From positions 668,705-732,704 of the forward strand of contig CM007347.1 of assembly GCA_000333855.2 (NCBI GenBank): a stretch of DNA of 64,000 nt, written 5' to 3'. The notes under the pieces were generated by a model. That model made no database searches, was not told the DNA's origin, and was given only the letters and a program-made list of their open reading frames with translations. The stretch is from Endotrypanum monterogeii (taxonomy: Eukaryota; Euglenozoa; Kinetoplastea; Trypanosomatida; Trypanosomatidae). The number at the start of each line of letters is the position of its first letter. Within the stretch, counting starts at the first letter, position 1. Shown one piece after another: positions 30,791-42,300 of the stretch. The translations under genes were made by a program, and so were the position numbers.

Positions 30791-32290
30791 TTTGGCTGCT
30801 GTTTTGCGTTGTGTCTCCATCCGGCACGGTTGGCCTCGCGTTGTCGCTCTACCCCCCTCCCTCCCTCTGTGGATCTACCTGTGCTGCCTTCCACCCTTCG
30901 CGATCGTGTGTGTCTGTTACTGTAGCTGCGCCTACTGTGTGGTTTGAATGGTCTATGTTTTGTGCCAGGTCTCGAGGGAGCGCGGGTGGCTGTGCGCGGA
31001 GCGTATGTGTCATCTCAAGTTGGGTCAAACTTCCTTGTGCTCAGGCTCGGTAGGTTGGCCCAGGGTGCTTTAAAGGAGACGGAGGGGCCCAAAAGAGGCA
31101 GCAAGTCGGTCCCACCGAGCGGTGGTTCATTGCCGTGGAGGGGAGGGGAGGTTGATGCATGAAAAAGAAAAAAGACGTTCTTTCAACGAGGAAAAAAAAA
31201 CAGTCGTGCGGAGAGGAGATGGAGGGCATGATGCAGCACATCCACATGCTCTCAATTCATACGTCCCTACTCGGATCCCCACCTCTCCTCTGAAGCCGCC
31301 CTCGCTTTCGTTCTCCCCGTTTCTCAGTCTCGTCCCTGGTGTACCCCACCATTTGAAGTTGATAATTGACTTTTTTTTTACATATACATGTATACGCACA
31401 TGCATGCATGCGTGTGTGTGTGTGTGTGTTCGTGTATACCCTAATGAGAATTAATTACTTGTTGGCAGGTTCTCTAGGTGCAAGGAAGAAGAAGAAAGGG
31501 GGAGGGAAGACTCCAAGATTTTTAGAAGGCTGATGGTATGTATGACTGCGAGCTCGGAAACAGTGAGAGAAACGATATGGAGAGAGTGAAGAATGCCCAA
31601 GCAAATGTCTGCGGTGGTGGTGGTGGTGGTGGGAGGGGGATGGAGAGAGAACAGAGGGGATTGGGGGAGACGGTGATGGGCCTCAATATATATTGCACGG
31701 CACGCATCATTCCTGAAAAAAGATGACCCTTCTCCGTTTGCCTGTCCCTCCCCCCCCCTCCGTCCTATCACATTCAATGTTTCTCTCTTTCCCTATTACT
31801 TAATGCTTTCACGTCGCTCTTGGGCCGAATGCTCTTCTTTCATTTCCATCCTCTCACCTCGTTGCTGTCACCTGAACGTGCGTAGTCGCGGTCACCTTCA
31901 CTGTCTCGCATCATCTCCAGCTTTATCAGCATAGCAACAACAAAACACACAGGCACTGACACGAGCACAGGCAACAAACCACTCACATCGAGGTACGGAA
32001 GCCATCCGAACGATATATTTTGATATATATATATATATATACATACATATAAGAAATCACCTGAAATCATATTCGCCTCCTCTGGTATTGTCCCCTTTCC
32101 CACGCTTCCCATCCTTTTGTTTTTCTTCCCTGCCGGTACTCGTGCTCAAATCCGTTTTTTTTTCGTAGCCTTCGTATTTTGCTTCCCCCCTTCAAAAATA
32201 CACACATCTTCTGACCTTTTATTTTCCCCTTCTCCTCTTGATCTTTGGCGAACATCATCTTTCTCCGTTTACCATTGCTTCCGTTCTGAG

Positions 32291-32316
32291 TTTTTTTTTT
32301 TTTTGAATCATCGTAG
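32291..32316 (+). promoter_or_regulatory. Candidate spliced-leader acceptor for the BAR-protein gene
   Basis: A T14 run at 32291-32304 is followed by the first AG at 32315-32316 (TCGTAG), 66 bases before the ATG at 32383. Confidence 0.65.
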
Positions 32317-32382
32317 AAGACACACAGCCGCCGCCACCACCCAGGGTCTCATTCTTTTCCCACTAACGTCAACACCGCCACC

Positions 32383-33342
32383 ATGCCGGTATGTGCCAGT
32401 ATCCCTGCCACGGTCGACACCGACACAAGCACCCGCGGCATTTACCTCGCTGATTTAGAAACATGCATGAAAACTTTCAACGAGGCCATCACGTCCACCA
32501 TGAACTCGTACCGGAACCTTCTCTCTGCGTTTGACCAGGTGGCACAGGTATACGGAAATATTTCCCAGCACTGCGGAGATGAGGCACGCAAGCCGATAAC
32601 CGAATTCCGCGACGGGATGCGAGATCTCAAGGATAGAGGTGGTTTCGATACGTTCAACAACGAAATATACCGTGGCACAGTATCGGTGTTGGATGTAGTC
32701 AAGACAGACCTCAAGAAAGCCAACAAGTCGTACAGCGTCCTCAGAGGTAAGCAGAAGGATTACGACGTAGTCCGGTATAAGCTGGATATGCTCGAGAAAT
32801 CCTACGCCAAGAAAAACAAACCGCTCTCGGGGAGCAAAAACTATCAGAAGACGCTGGTGAAGCGCGATAAGGCGAAGTTGGCGTATGAAACAAACCGAGA
32901 CAACTTTGGCGACGAAGTGAACGCACTGCAGGCCACCACCAGGAGCGTTCTGCTCGAATCCTTCAACAACTACCTCTACTGCACGGCAACGTTCTGCTCT
33001 CACTTGGAGACAACGATGAGTAGCTACCGCACCGATGTGAGCGTGCAAGGACCTAATCCCTTGAGCACCGACATGGGCGCTTTGAAGGAGAAGGCCGAGG
33101 AAGAGTCAAGCGCACGGCGTTCGAGGCGCATAAACGAAGCAGAGCACCTGTACACAAAAATCAACAGCGGTCGATCATACGACAACCACTCTAACGAGCG
33201 TGCTGGTGAATTCGGCGTCCACGCGAACGACGGCGAACAAAAGGAAAACAGCTTCCCACATGTGGGCCCCAACGCTAACAACGCAGCGGCCAACCATACG
33301 GATTCTGCGAACCCGTTCCTTGGTGTCAAACACGAAGACTAG
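32383..33342 (+). CDS. BAR-domain protein (amphiphysin/Rvs-like) with C-terminal NPF motif
   Basis: This 319-residue protein is mostly helical over residues about 20-215. The stretch around residues 120-190 (KDYDVVRYKLDMLEK, then a basic patch, then AKLAYETNRDNFGDEVNAL) has the heptad and charge pattern of the BAR superfamily. BAR dimers sense or generate membrane curvature in endocytosis and vesicle traffic. The C-terminal 100 residues are polar and probably disordered, and contain NPF at residues 310-312, the consensus ligand of EH-domain endocytic adaptors. No SH3 domain is present, unlike amphiphysin and Rvs167. The ATG at 32383 follows a good acceptor. It is the last plus-strand gene before the convergent strand switch. 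The exact subfamily is not certain. Confidence 0.83.
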   Translation: MPVCASIPATVDTDTSTRGIYLADLETCMKTFNEAITSTMNSYRNLLSAFDQVAQVYGNISQHCGDEARKPITEFRDGMRDLKDRGGFDTFNNEIYRGTVSVLDVVKTDLKKANKSYSVLRGKQKDYDVVRYKLDMLEKSYAKKNKPLSGSKNYQKTLVKRDKAKLAYETNRDNFGDEVNALQATTRSVLLESFNNYLYCTATFCSHLETTMSSYRTDVSVQGPNPLSTDMGALKEKAEEESSARRSRRINEAEHLYTKINSGRSYDNHSNERAGEFGVHANDGEQKENSFPHVGPNANNAAANHTDSANPFLGVKHED

Positions 33343-33811
33343 TTGGTTCTGGACGCTAAACAAGCGCAGATACGCGCGAGAACCGTGTATCTCCGAGTCA
33401 ACGAAGCAGGAGACATGGAAAGCGGTGACGAAAAACCTTGAAGAAGAGTGCGTGGGCGATTTCTGCTGATCCACAACCCGCTGCCCCGGAACGGGTACCC
33501 TTACCTCTTTCCCCCACCCCATCTACCTTTTTTTCAATCCCTCCACCCCCTCCCTTCCCTCTTGATGTACCTTCTGCACAGACGCGCAAAAGGATGAAGG
33601 GTGGGAGGGGCAGGCGGGAGGATTTTTTTAGACGTGAGCAAGGATGTGTGCTCCTGCATGCGTGCGCGCTGCGAAGTGGCACACTTGTCGATGGATTATG
33701 AAGTCTTCTGTTAGTGTCTTTCATCGTTTATTTTTTGTTTTTCCTGTCTTCTCCCTCCCCCCCCCCTCTCCCCACACACACTCTTCTGGGTCATCACCTT
33801 GGCGCGACCTT

Positions 33812-33814
<3 letters not shown>

Positions 33815-33857
<43 letters not shown>
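33815..33857. repeat. (TA)n microsatellite
   Basis: About 18 uninterrupted TA units followed by a TG-containing variant, in the 3' flank of the BAR gene. Confidence 0.95.
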
Positions 33858-34696
33858 TGTTTTTTTTATTCACTTCGATGCTCATCAGCGATACTTTTTC
33901 GCCTAGACGGCGTGTTACCGTGCTTACTTCATCTTTTGGAAGCGGGGTGCGTAGGGAAACTCATTTTCCTTAGCGAAGTGTCGTGAGCCAACCCGAAAAA
34001 AAAGGACGGTGGAGCAGCGCGCCATGCCGCCGGTGAAGACCTACTTGATGCTACTTCCTACCGTCCATGCCACTCAATCCACGCTCTCCCAACACCCTCC
34101 CCACACATCCACACGAGCACACGTTTTGCGGTTCGGTGATACGGTCCTTCTCCAACTGCGGGGTCGTTGATGCATGAAATTCTTTTTTCTTTCTTTTCCC
34201 CACTCCCGTCACGCCTTTTTGGGCTCTTACACTGAAGAGTTGAGAGCACATAATTTTATTACTTCCATGTCTTTTATTCATCATCTCTTACGTATTGAGA
34301 CCATCTCACGGCTGGTGTTTTGTGTGGCAGTCGTTGTGCTCTGCATGGCTAGTGGCATGTAAAAAAAAAAAAACACGTTTGTCTCCCACACTGGCGCACT
34401 AGACCACATAAGCTCACCTTCCCCTTGCCCCACTACTTTGTTGTTCTGACCCGCCTTCTCCCTTCATTTCTTCTTTTTTTCCCCTCTCCCCAGCTCTTTT
34501 TTTTTTTTTTCATTTTTAGAATGATCATGCTCCGTGGCGAAAAATGAGTCGTTCCCTTGATCAAGGACGGTCGGATGAAGTGCATCGGACAAGCGAGTTA
34601 ATGGCGGTCGGGCAAGTAGTAAGGTTGACCCGTGTTTCTAACACACCATAAAACGCTAGACCCCCCACGCTAGGATGTATTCCAACTGTTCATTTA

Positions 34697-34738
34697 TAAA
34701 TATATATATATATATGTATATATACACATATATACATA
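34697..34738. repeat. TA-rich imperfect repeat
   Basis: TA units interrupted by TG and CA, within the strand-switch region; a similar tract occurs at 34853-34876. Confidence 0.85.
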
Positions 34739-34850
34739 TCATTGTTTATTTTCCCTCCCTCCCTCCCTCTACACTTGCATATAACTAGACGCATACGGTG
34801 TCATTTACGCAAACACGCAATGTATGATGGAGAATGTTATCAGATCTATA

Positions 34851-34883
<33 letters not shown>

Positions 34884-35261
34884 TTATGTTTGTGAGGAAA
34901 AAAAAAACAGAACTCAACCATGGTACTGTAGAGAAGTTAATCTACAAGATCAACTTTGTTGGCTTATGCTGAGCCATCTCGGAGTAACAACGCTTGTGCG
35001 TTCATGAACGGCAAGGCACCGGGCATACGAGCAACGAAAAGAAGCACGAGGAACTAAATATGCCTTGATGCTCATGACGAGTGTAGATGATCGACCAATG
35101 GTGGTGGTGGGGCATCTAGTTTTTTTTTCTGCATGGAAATCCCTCTGTGACAGCCCCAGCAATGAACTTCTCGTCGTATGCATCACTCAAGATAATCAAA
35201 AAGGCCACAACCTCCCCTTCCTCGTCTGCATCGTGTCTTTCCCCCCCCCCTTCTCTTGCCA

Positions 35262-35551
35262 GGGCTATCCCGGCCGCGGCTTGTTTGGGTCTGGTTGCGC
35301 TTTCCCGTCCCCGGTGTCGCGCCACCCGTGTGGGGTGGCTTCGGCGCGGCGGGCAAGGGCTTGGGGATCTCGGCCCCTCGCCGTCCCGCAAACCCCCGCC
35401 GGCTAGCCCGCCCGCCAGGGCGGGCCAAAAGAGGGGGGGGGGACCCGGCGCCCCCAGGGGGGAGAGCCCACCACCTCGCCCGGCCGGGGCAACCGGCCCC
35501 GGGTGGCGCAGCAAACCGAAAGGAAGCCCACGGGACCGGTTTTTTTTTTTT
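35262..35551. other. GC-rich, hairpin-rich island with T12 at its end
   Basis: About 280 bases of very high GC sit between AT-rich flanks. Perfect inverted repeats include 35321-35327 with 35333-35339 (GCCACCC/GGGTGGC), 35406-35413 with 35418-35425 (GCCCGCCC/GGGCGGGC) and 35484-35490 with 35496-35502 (CCGGGGC/GCCCCGG). A pyrimidine tract plus CCAG immediately precedes it (35238-35263) and T12 (35540-35551) follows. The long open frames on both strands reflect lack of AT-rich stop codons, not coding. It may be a structured RNA gene, a mobile-element fragment, a terminator-like element or foreign or mis-assembled sequence. I cannot assign it. Confidence 0.6.
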
Positions 35552-36371
35552 GGAAATGGAAGAAAGCAGGGAAGGATGTTCTGAGAGTATGCAGCCAGAA
35601 GAGAGCGTGCGCACTGCGGGGGGGGGGTACTGGAGTCCAGATTGTCATTTGCTTTGTCGCCTACCCCATAAGAGCTGAGCGACGATGTGACCAGATGTTA
35701 GCTGTACGACTGAATCCATTGGACATCGCCATCGCCCGGGTAATGACACGCCCCTTCCATGCTCGTGTCTTACCACATATTTGTTGTTGTGTGCGCCAAT
35801 TCCATCTTGACCTCTCATGATATACATCAACGGCGATGTGGGGCAAACATAAAGAAAAGAAGGTGGACATGTGTCATGTTCCTTTACAAGAGGGAGAACG
35901 TGTGCCGTGGCAATTAAAAAAAAAAAACGTCCGTATGTCAGCGTTGTATCACACTCTAGCGTACCATACAATCAGGGCACGAGTCAGCGATTCACAAAAT
36001 AATGAGGTACCCCGCTCGTACCGCCACACTCGTCGCCCGACTTCGGTAGCGATGCACCCATACAAAGAGCTCCAAAAGACACCGTTCGATATTGAGTGAG
36101 ACCGGGTATATGCACAAAAAGGAGCACTTCACACCCTCGTTTTTTTTTTTCCCCGGTTGTACAAGCGATGTGCAACACGGTGCCGCAGATACAACCGAAG
36201 GATCTCTACATAAAGCACTCCAGTAGCAAAAACGTGCCGGTAAGAAGCTGCGAACAAATGAGGAACAAAAACTGCTGCCGCCTTTGCTACAAGCACCAGC
36301 TAGCGTCGTGGCTGCCAAGCACACAAATCACACAAAAACACACACACCGAGGACACCCAGTAGGCGTACGC

Positions 36372-39300
36372 CTACACGTTCACCAAGTAGCACGCGACAC
36401 CATTAAGGGCAATCCTCGTTGCCTCTGACCGACTGGCGCACTTGACCCTCAGCGAAAATATGAGCGTCTGGCGCTCTGGGTCTGCGTACACCGGAATAAG
36501 CGCGTTTCCATCGGCTTGGGACATTTTGCTTGCCGGCAACCAACCCACAGCGATATCCACACCGACCTCCACAGATGTCGGGGAGTTGGCCTGCACAGCC
36601 ACCAGGCTGCCGTTGCCTGCGAGTACCGCGCCTTGCATCATCAAACTCCTCGCTGCCACCTTGACGGTGACCTCCGCAAGCCCCGTGCTGTCTGTAGAGG
36701 CGACCAAGACAAGATCCGTGAGTGGCACCTTCGTCACCCGGGCCGTGTGCTGTTGTAGAGTATTGAAGAAAGTCTGCGGACGCAGAAAAGACGAGAGATC
36801 GTATACAGTCGACGTGCTGAACGGCACCTTCATAAGAGCGCGTGTCATGTTCCATTTCCGTAAAAGTAACGCAAGCCACATCTTTGCTTCTTGTGGCCCA
36901 TACATGCGATCGATCCAGCGGCTCGGCATACGGCCGCTCATGAGCTCGGTCGCCTCTGCGCGCAGCGCTGCGTCGGGAATAATGGACCCCTCCGCTACGC
37001 CCTGCAACGTGTCGAAGAAGGCGACAACGTCTTTGATGAGGTTGCAAATCAAATTCACCTCACTGATAAAAAACACCTCCATCGGATCCGGGTCTTTGGT
37101 CTGGCTCGACACCGCCGGCGACACACAGTTTGCCGCGATGCCACTGCTCTTCCACACCTCAATCACTGCCTTTAGTCGCTCTCGCCACTGCTCACCGCTC
37201 GCCTGTGTTGTGCTTCCTTTTTTACAGAGCTCGCGAAGCGACTCGCGAGTGGTGTATGCCAGCTCCTCTTGCACGGTGCGGTCCGCGTTGTCGCAGAGAC
37301 ACAGCAATGCTGGCGTATCGACATCCGGCACGTTGGACTGAAGAGTAGTTAGTATCTCGTTGTGCTGGTCTGCATGCTCCGCCGTAACGCCGGGACACAG
37401 TGGCGTCTTGTCGTTGAGCAGAACATCCTCGTTGAAGTATGTCTGGATAAGAAGATGCAACACCTTCTCATCCGCCATGTTCTCCAGGCGGCCACCATAG
37501 AGACAATTTTCAATAAAGCCAGTGAGTGTCACCCAGTCAAGCTGCCGCTTTCTCGCCAAGCTGGTCACAACATCTGTTGCCGTCTTCAGATCGGCTGGGG
37601 AGAATTCGTAGTACTTGGACCAGCCCTGCGGCACATACGTTCGACGCTCCTGCACCACAGCGTGGAACCACGCAAGCCCTAGCAGCAGTCGCGCACCATT
37701 TTTCGACTGTGATGAGAGAAACGCGGCGTCCCAGAGACTGTAGGTGCGCAGCAGGTTTTGCTTTACGCCCGGTGGGGCCTCTACAGTCACCTTGTTGGAC
37801 ATGCGCAACAGAACACTCGGAAAGAGGTCGTGCTGCTCGGTGGTAATAATGAGACGAAAATTGGCGCTTGGCGAGGGCATCGAGCACAATTCGTTCTCCA
37901 GCACCGAGGCCCAGTCGAGAACAAGATGAAGGTTTTTAAGCAGTAGCCAGTCGCCTTGCACGGCACAGCGTCGAACCTGCTGCAGTGCGTTATCTGTTTG
38001 GCCACCACCAAGAGCAAGCTGTACAAAGCGCTCCTTCCCTACAAGGTGTGTCGCCACATCCTGTATTTCTATGCTCGGATCGGCGCCACTTGAGGTGATC
38101 AGCAGCACCGGGGTATCAGGACTACTGCTGAGAATCGTATGCTCGAGTGAAAGGATGGGCGCCAGCGACGGCAGCTCCAGCTTGCGCAAAATGATCTGCA
38201 ATGATAGGGAGGAAGCGCGATCTGGGCGAAACGTATTGATCCATAGAAGCTTCTCCATGTCTACGATGTCAGGACTTCTCTCGCCGACTCCGCGTGCGGC
38301 GGGCGGCACCAGTACATCCTCTGGCGTAGGATGATTCATGACCTCAGCTAACCGGTTAGGGTCCTCGATACTCCATTTTTCGGCCATTGCCCGGCCTTTT
38401 CCGCTAGAGAGGATGTTGGCATACTTTATTTTGCTTGAGAGTGGAGCCCACGAAGGCAGTTGCGAATCCTCGACCGCCTTCACATTGGTGATGGTTCCCA
38501 CCAGAGCTTCCCACAACTCCTGTGGATAATCCTCTGGCCAGAGACCGTGCAGGACGTGGAGACCGAAGGCGATCCGGTCCTTCTTGAGTAGTCCACGCGC
38601 CACCTTATGGAAGCAAGTCTTGGTGAAGATCGTCATAAGCGTCTGCACCTTCGCACCTGCCTCGTCGCTGCCCTTGTGTTCCTTGAGTATTTGGGTGAAG
38701 AGAGCGATGTAGTCGTTAATACCGAATTGGTACATGTGGTTGAGCGTCTCCATGTCACGAACAATGAAATAAAGGCGAGCACCGTGATGCGCGAAGGGGC
38801 GGTACACCTCACGCTTCTCATCCAGCTCCACCTGGAGCTGGTGTGAGCGCGAGAGGGACTCCTGGATGCTGGAGGCTTGCACCTTCACCTCGTTGAGGGA
38901 CTTGATGAGCTTCGTATTCTCAAGCAGACTTCCCTGTGACTCGGCAAGGTCACCGAGGAGGCGCTCCTCGAGCTTGCTGAGCTGGAGCTGCAAGTCCTCC
39001 TCTTTACGAATCAATTCCACCTTCTGCCTCTCTAGCTCCGGCCGCACCTCCTCCAACGTGACGCCGAGAAGCTGGCCCTCAAGTCCAAGGTTGGTAACGG
39101 AGAAGTTCACCTCTGTCACCAACGCGGCTGCACCAGGTGACAGCTGGAGCTCTGACTGTCGTGAAAAGAGCAGTATCCGAAAGCTGTCTTGCCACTCAAC
39201 CGCCTTGTTGCCTACCTGGACCACCCGCTTTGCGCCAACGGAGATGAGGTCGCGTCGGAGAGCAGGGTAGAGCAAAGGCATGATATCTGTCACCTCCGTC

Positions 39301-42300
39301 ACTAGCAGCGTCTTCCCGAAACGGATCGCAAGCTCGAGTACGTGAGTGAAGCGCTCGTCGCGTAGCGAGACAGTTTCGGTCACCGTATTTTCCACCCTCA
39401 AGTGCTCTCGTATCCACTCCACCGCCTTGTTTGCCGGGTCGACGACGAGCGGCGCCTCCACCGCGTCCAGCATTACCACCGCATTCTCTAGACTCAGTCC
39501 GTCCGCTGAGAGCCCCTCGGACTTGTACTGGAGGAGATCTCCCTCGGTTCGAAGGAAGTGCGTCACATCAAGAATTTCTGGCAAACCAAGCCGGTCGCAC
39601 CACGTCTTGAGAAAGGAGCGGCGGCCGTCCTCCATCTCTCGTCCGAGGTAAGTTAGGAAGGCAGCAGCGACAAGGGCACGCTTCGGCATTGTGTTGTTCG
39701 CTTCTTGTATGGCAGCCGTCTCGGTAGCCCATCGACCCTTCTCGCCGCTCAGTTTCTTCAATAGATCCTTCGCCTTCTCCAGCTCCTCCTCAGCGGCCTG
39801 CAGCTTACCTCGCAGGCGCTCTGCTTCCTTACACTTCTCCGAGAATCCTTCGCGCAAATCCTTCACCTTGGCGTCGATTTTCTTGAGCTTCTTGTGTAAG
39901 TGTTCCAAGTTGGCAGCCCCGTCTTTTTGGTGGGCCTCGAGATGTTCCAGCTGCTGCGTTAGGGGTGAGATGCGCTCCATGATAGTTGAATACTCTCGCA
40001 TTGCCTTGACCCATTCCGCCATCGGCGCTGCCGCCACGGAGGCGCGCTGAATAGTCTCTGCCTTAAAGAAAGAGGCACGATCACGCAGCAGCTTATCCAC
40101 ACGACGGCGGATGTCGGGCGTCACGCTTTTCACATCAAAGTCGAGAATACGCTGCTTTGCGCCCCGCTCACCCAGAAACTGTCGCATCGACTGCCAAGAG
40201 GTATCATTCACGCCAAGCAGTGCCAAGACACCCTCAAGGACGACGCGGATGGCCTCCGGTGGGGATGGCAAAGAGCGAATCTCGTTCAGCTGCTCGCTTC
40301 GGATGGAGCTGACAGCATCGCGCGCGGCATCCATCAGCGGCTGAATGCTGCTAAGTTCTCCCTCCACCTGTGCGCGGTTCTGTGAAATGTGCATCTGCTC
40401 TTCCTTCAGCTGCTCCTGCAGCGTGGCGGCTTCGTCACGCTGCTCCTGGGATTCCTCCATGCTGGACTGGATCTCGTTCAGCGCCTTGTCTGCCGCCTTC
40501 TGCATCCGCTCCACCTCTTTTTTCTTCTCTGCAACATCCTTCTTGACCTTCTCCACACTCTCCTCCGCTTCTTTCAGCTTTGCCAGCCCCGCCTCCAGCC
40601 GCTCCATCTTATCTTTGCTGGAGCTGCTCTTCTTCCCCAGGATGGTGCGGAATGTGTTCAGAAGTACCTGCATAGCGTGCGGGGTAGAAGCGTCGCCCAT
40701 GCTCTCGTGAATGGCATTGACCTCTCGGTGCACATGAAACCCTTTGTTCGCTGGGTTGGCTTCGAGAAGGGCAATTTCGTTTTCCAAATATGTCTTACAA
40801 ATTCTCTTGGCCATGTCGCCGCTCCATGTACCCATCCACAGCAGCTCACATTTGCTCATGAGAGCTGGGCTGGACTGCAGCCGCATCAAGAAAAGCTCGT
40901 GACGGGGGTCCATGATGAGAGCTATACGCAGGTTCTGCTGGAGTCGTTCCACAAAGTAGGCATAAATCGCCCCTATGTACCCATCGTTGGCCGCGTCATC
41001 TCGCATCGCGGAAAACATTGTCTCCATTTCTTCCTGCGAGAACAGCCCCGGTACCTCGCCGCTACTTAGAAAGCTGTTCAGATATTCGAGAATCAAACCG
41101 TCGACGAGATTGTGGTCCTCGATGACGAGCACAAGGGGCGTATTTTGCACTGTGGCGCGTTGAATGAAGCCGCGGAGGTCGAGGCGGAACTGTTTGAGGT
41201 TGTAGTCTTGTGTCATGTTCAGCGAAACCGCTTCCCGCCGCTGCTGGTGTGCGGCAAGGAGCACAGCATTGCGCCGCCCGACGCCGGTACTGCCAACCAA
41301 AACAAGATGACCACCGGGACGCGCGAGCACCCGGTCAACGTAGGCAATCCAACACAGTATCTCTGGGATAAGAGGGACATTAAGGTCTTTGAACTCACGG
41401 CTGTACCGCAAAAGAGCGCGCTCCGCCTCCTCCCGCACGTCGTCGAATGTCTTCTGCTCCAGCTTCAGCAGCATGCGTGAGCGCGTAGATGCTCCTGCGG
41501 TCGCATCTTTTTCGGCCTCCGCGCTTACATTGTCCTGCTTGACAACTCCTGCGCTATGGTCAGCCTTCCAATCCTCCCCCACAGCGTCTGTCGCTACTGC
41601 TGGCTTGCCGGTAGCGGGCACGGCGGCGGCACTGCCTTCGTGGTTGAACCATGTGACAAACATCGTGGTGAACCGCTCTTCCTTCGATGGCATCGCGTAG
41701 CCGATCGCAGCTAGCTGCTCTGAGAGGATCCGCAGCACTTGTCGACGGTCCTCGGTGCGCGGGAGGCAGTCAGTGAAGATGCGACTGGCCTCGTAGGCCA
41801 GCACTGCGGGCAATGTGGTGCGGGCGTCTATGTGGTAGAGAAGTACGTTGGTGACCCATTTTGTGAGGTGACGGGGACTGAAGGAGAAATGAGCGTACTC
41901 CTCACCCTCGAACTGGCGGCGCACCTTTTCATACACTTGCACCATGAAATGTGCGAGTTGTGTACCACCCTCGTAGTCTTTTCCTTCGCCAATGCCCGTC
42001 TGCCGTAATAGATTTGCCCAGTATGTGGTGTACACCTGTATAAGACTTTCCTTAGGGGGATAGGATACTGTCACGATGGCGGCGAGTGCCAGCAAGCGCG
42101 GTGCTACCGGATAACGCCCGGCTGATAGGACCGGGTTCATGCTGGCGACGATCTGCACGCGCTCCACTGTCACCCATTCGAGGTCCTGGTTGTAGAAGCC
42201 CTTGTAGAGAATAAGCTGCTGCAGAAACGAGTGCAACTCAACGGTGCCATACTTGTCTGCCTTGGTCAAGTTGACGTTCTTCAGAATGATAACGAGTCGC

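Larger units (their letters stand above)
30373..32382 (+). other. 2.0-kb spacer between eRF1 and BAR-protein gene
   Basis: No complete gene was recognised. It contains a C run near 30405-30415, an irregular TA-rich block at 30719-30790, GT and GGT repeats (31413-31430, 31612-31631) and a short TA run near 32024-32041. A high-GC stretch at about 30926-31162 is open in one frame with coding-like composition but has no ATG. Confidence 0.55.
33343..36371. other. Convergent strand-switch region (3.0 kb)
   Basis: Plus-strand genes end at 33342 and the minus-strand dynein gene ends at 36372, so two polycistronic units converge here. Such regions are transcription termination zones in trypanosomatids, often marked by base J. 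T and C runs predominate up to about 35250. After the GC island the runs become mixed: T12 at 35540, a G run near 35619, A12 at 35917 and a T run near 36140. TA tracts lie at 33815-33857, 34697-34738 and 34853-34876. No tRNA was recognised on either strand. Confidence 0.8.

Noticed and set aside
35147..35678. Several 100-145-codon frames on both strands of the GC island
   Set aside because: Open simply because very high GC removes stops; Gly/Pro/Arg composition in all frames.
33343..36371. tRNA or other Pol III genes expected at strand switches
   Set aside because: I looked for B-box-like GGTTCGANNCC and cloverleaf patterns on both strands and saw none; a tRNAscan run would settle it.
36442..37341. 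Plus-strand open frame of about 300 codons, and many others like it, opposite the dynein gene
   Set aside because: These are antisense shadows of a high-GC3 coding sequence; the dynein frame is continuous and strongly homologous.
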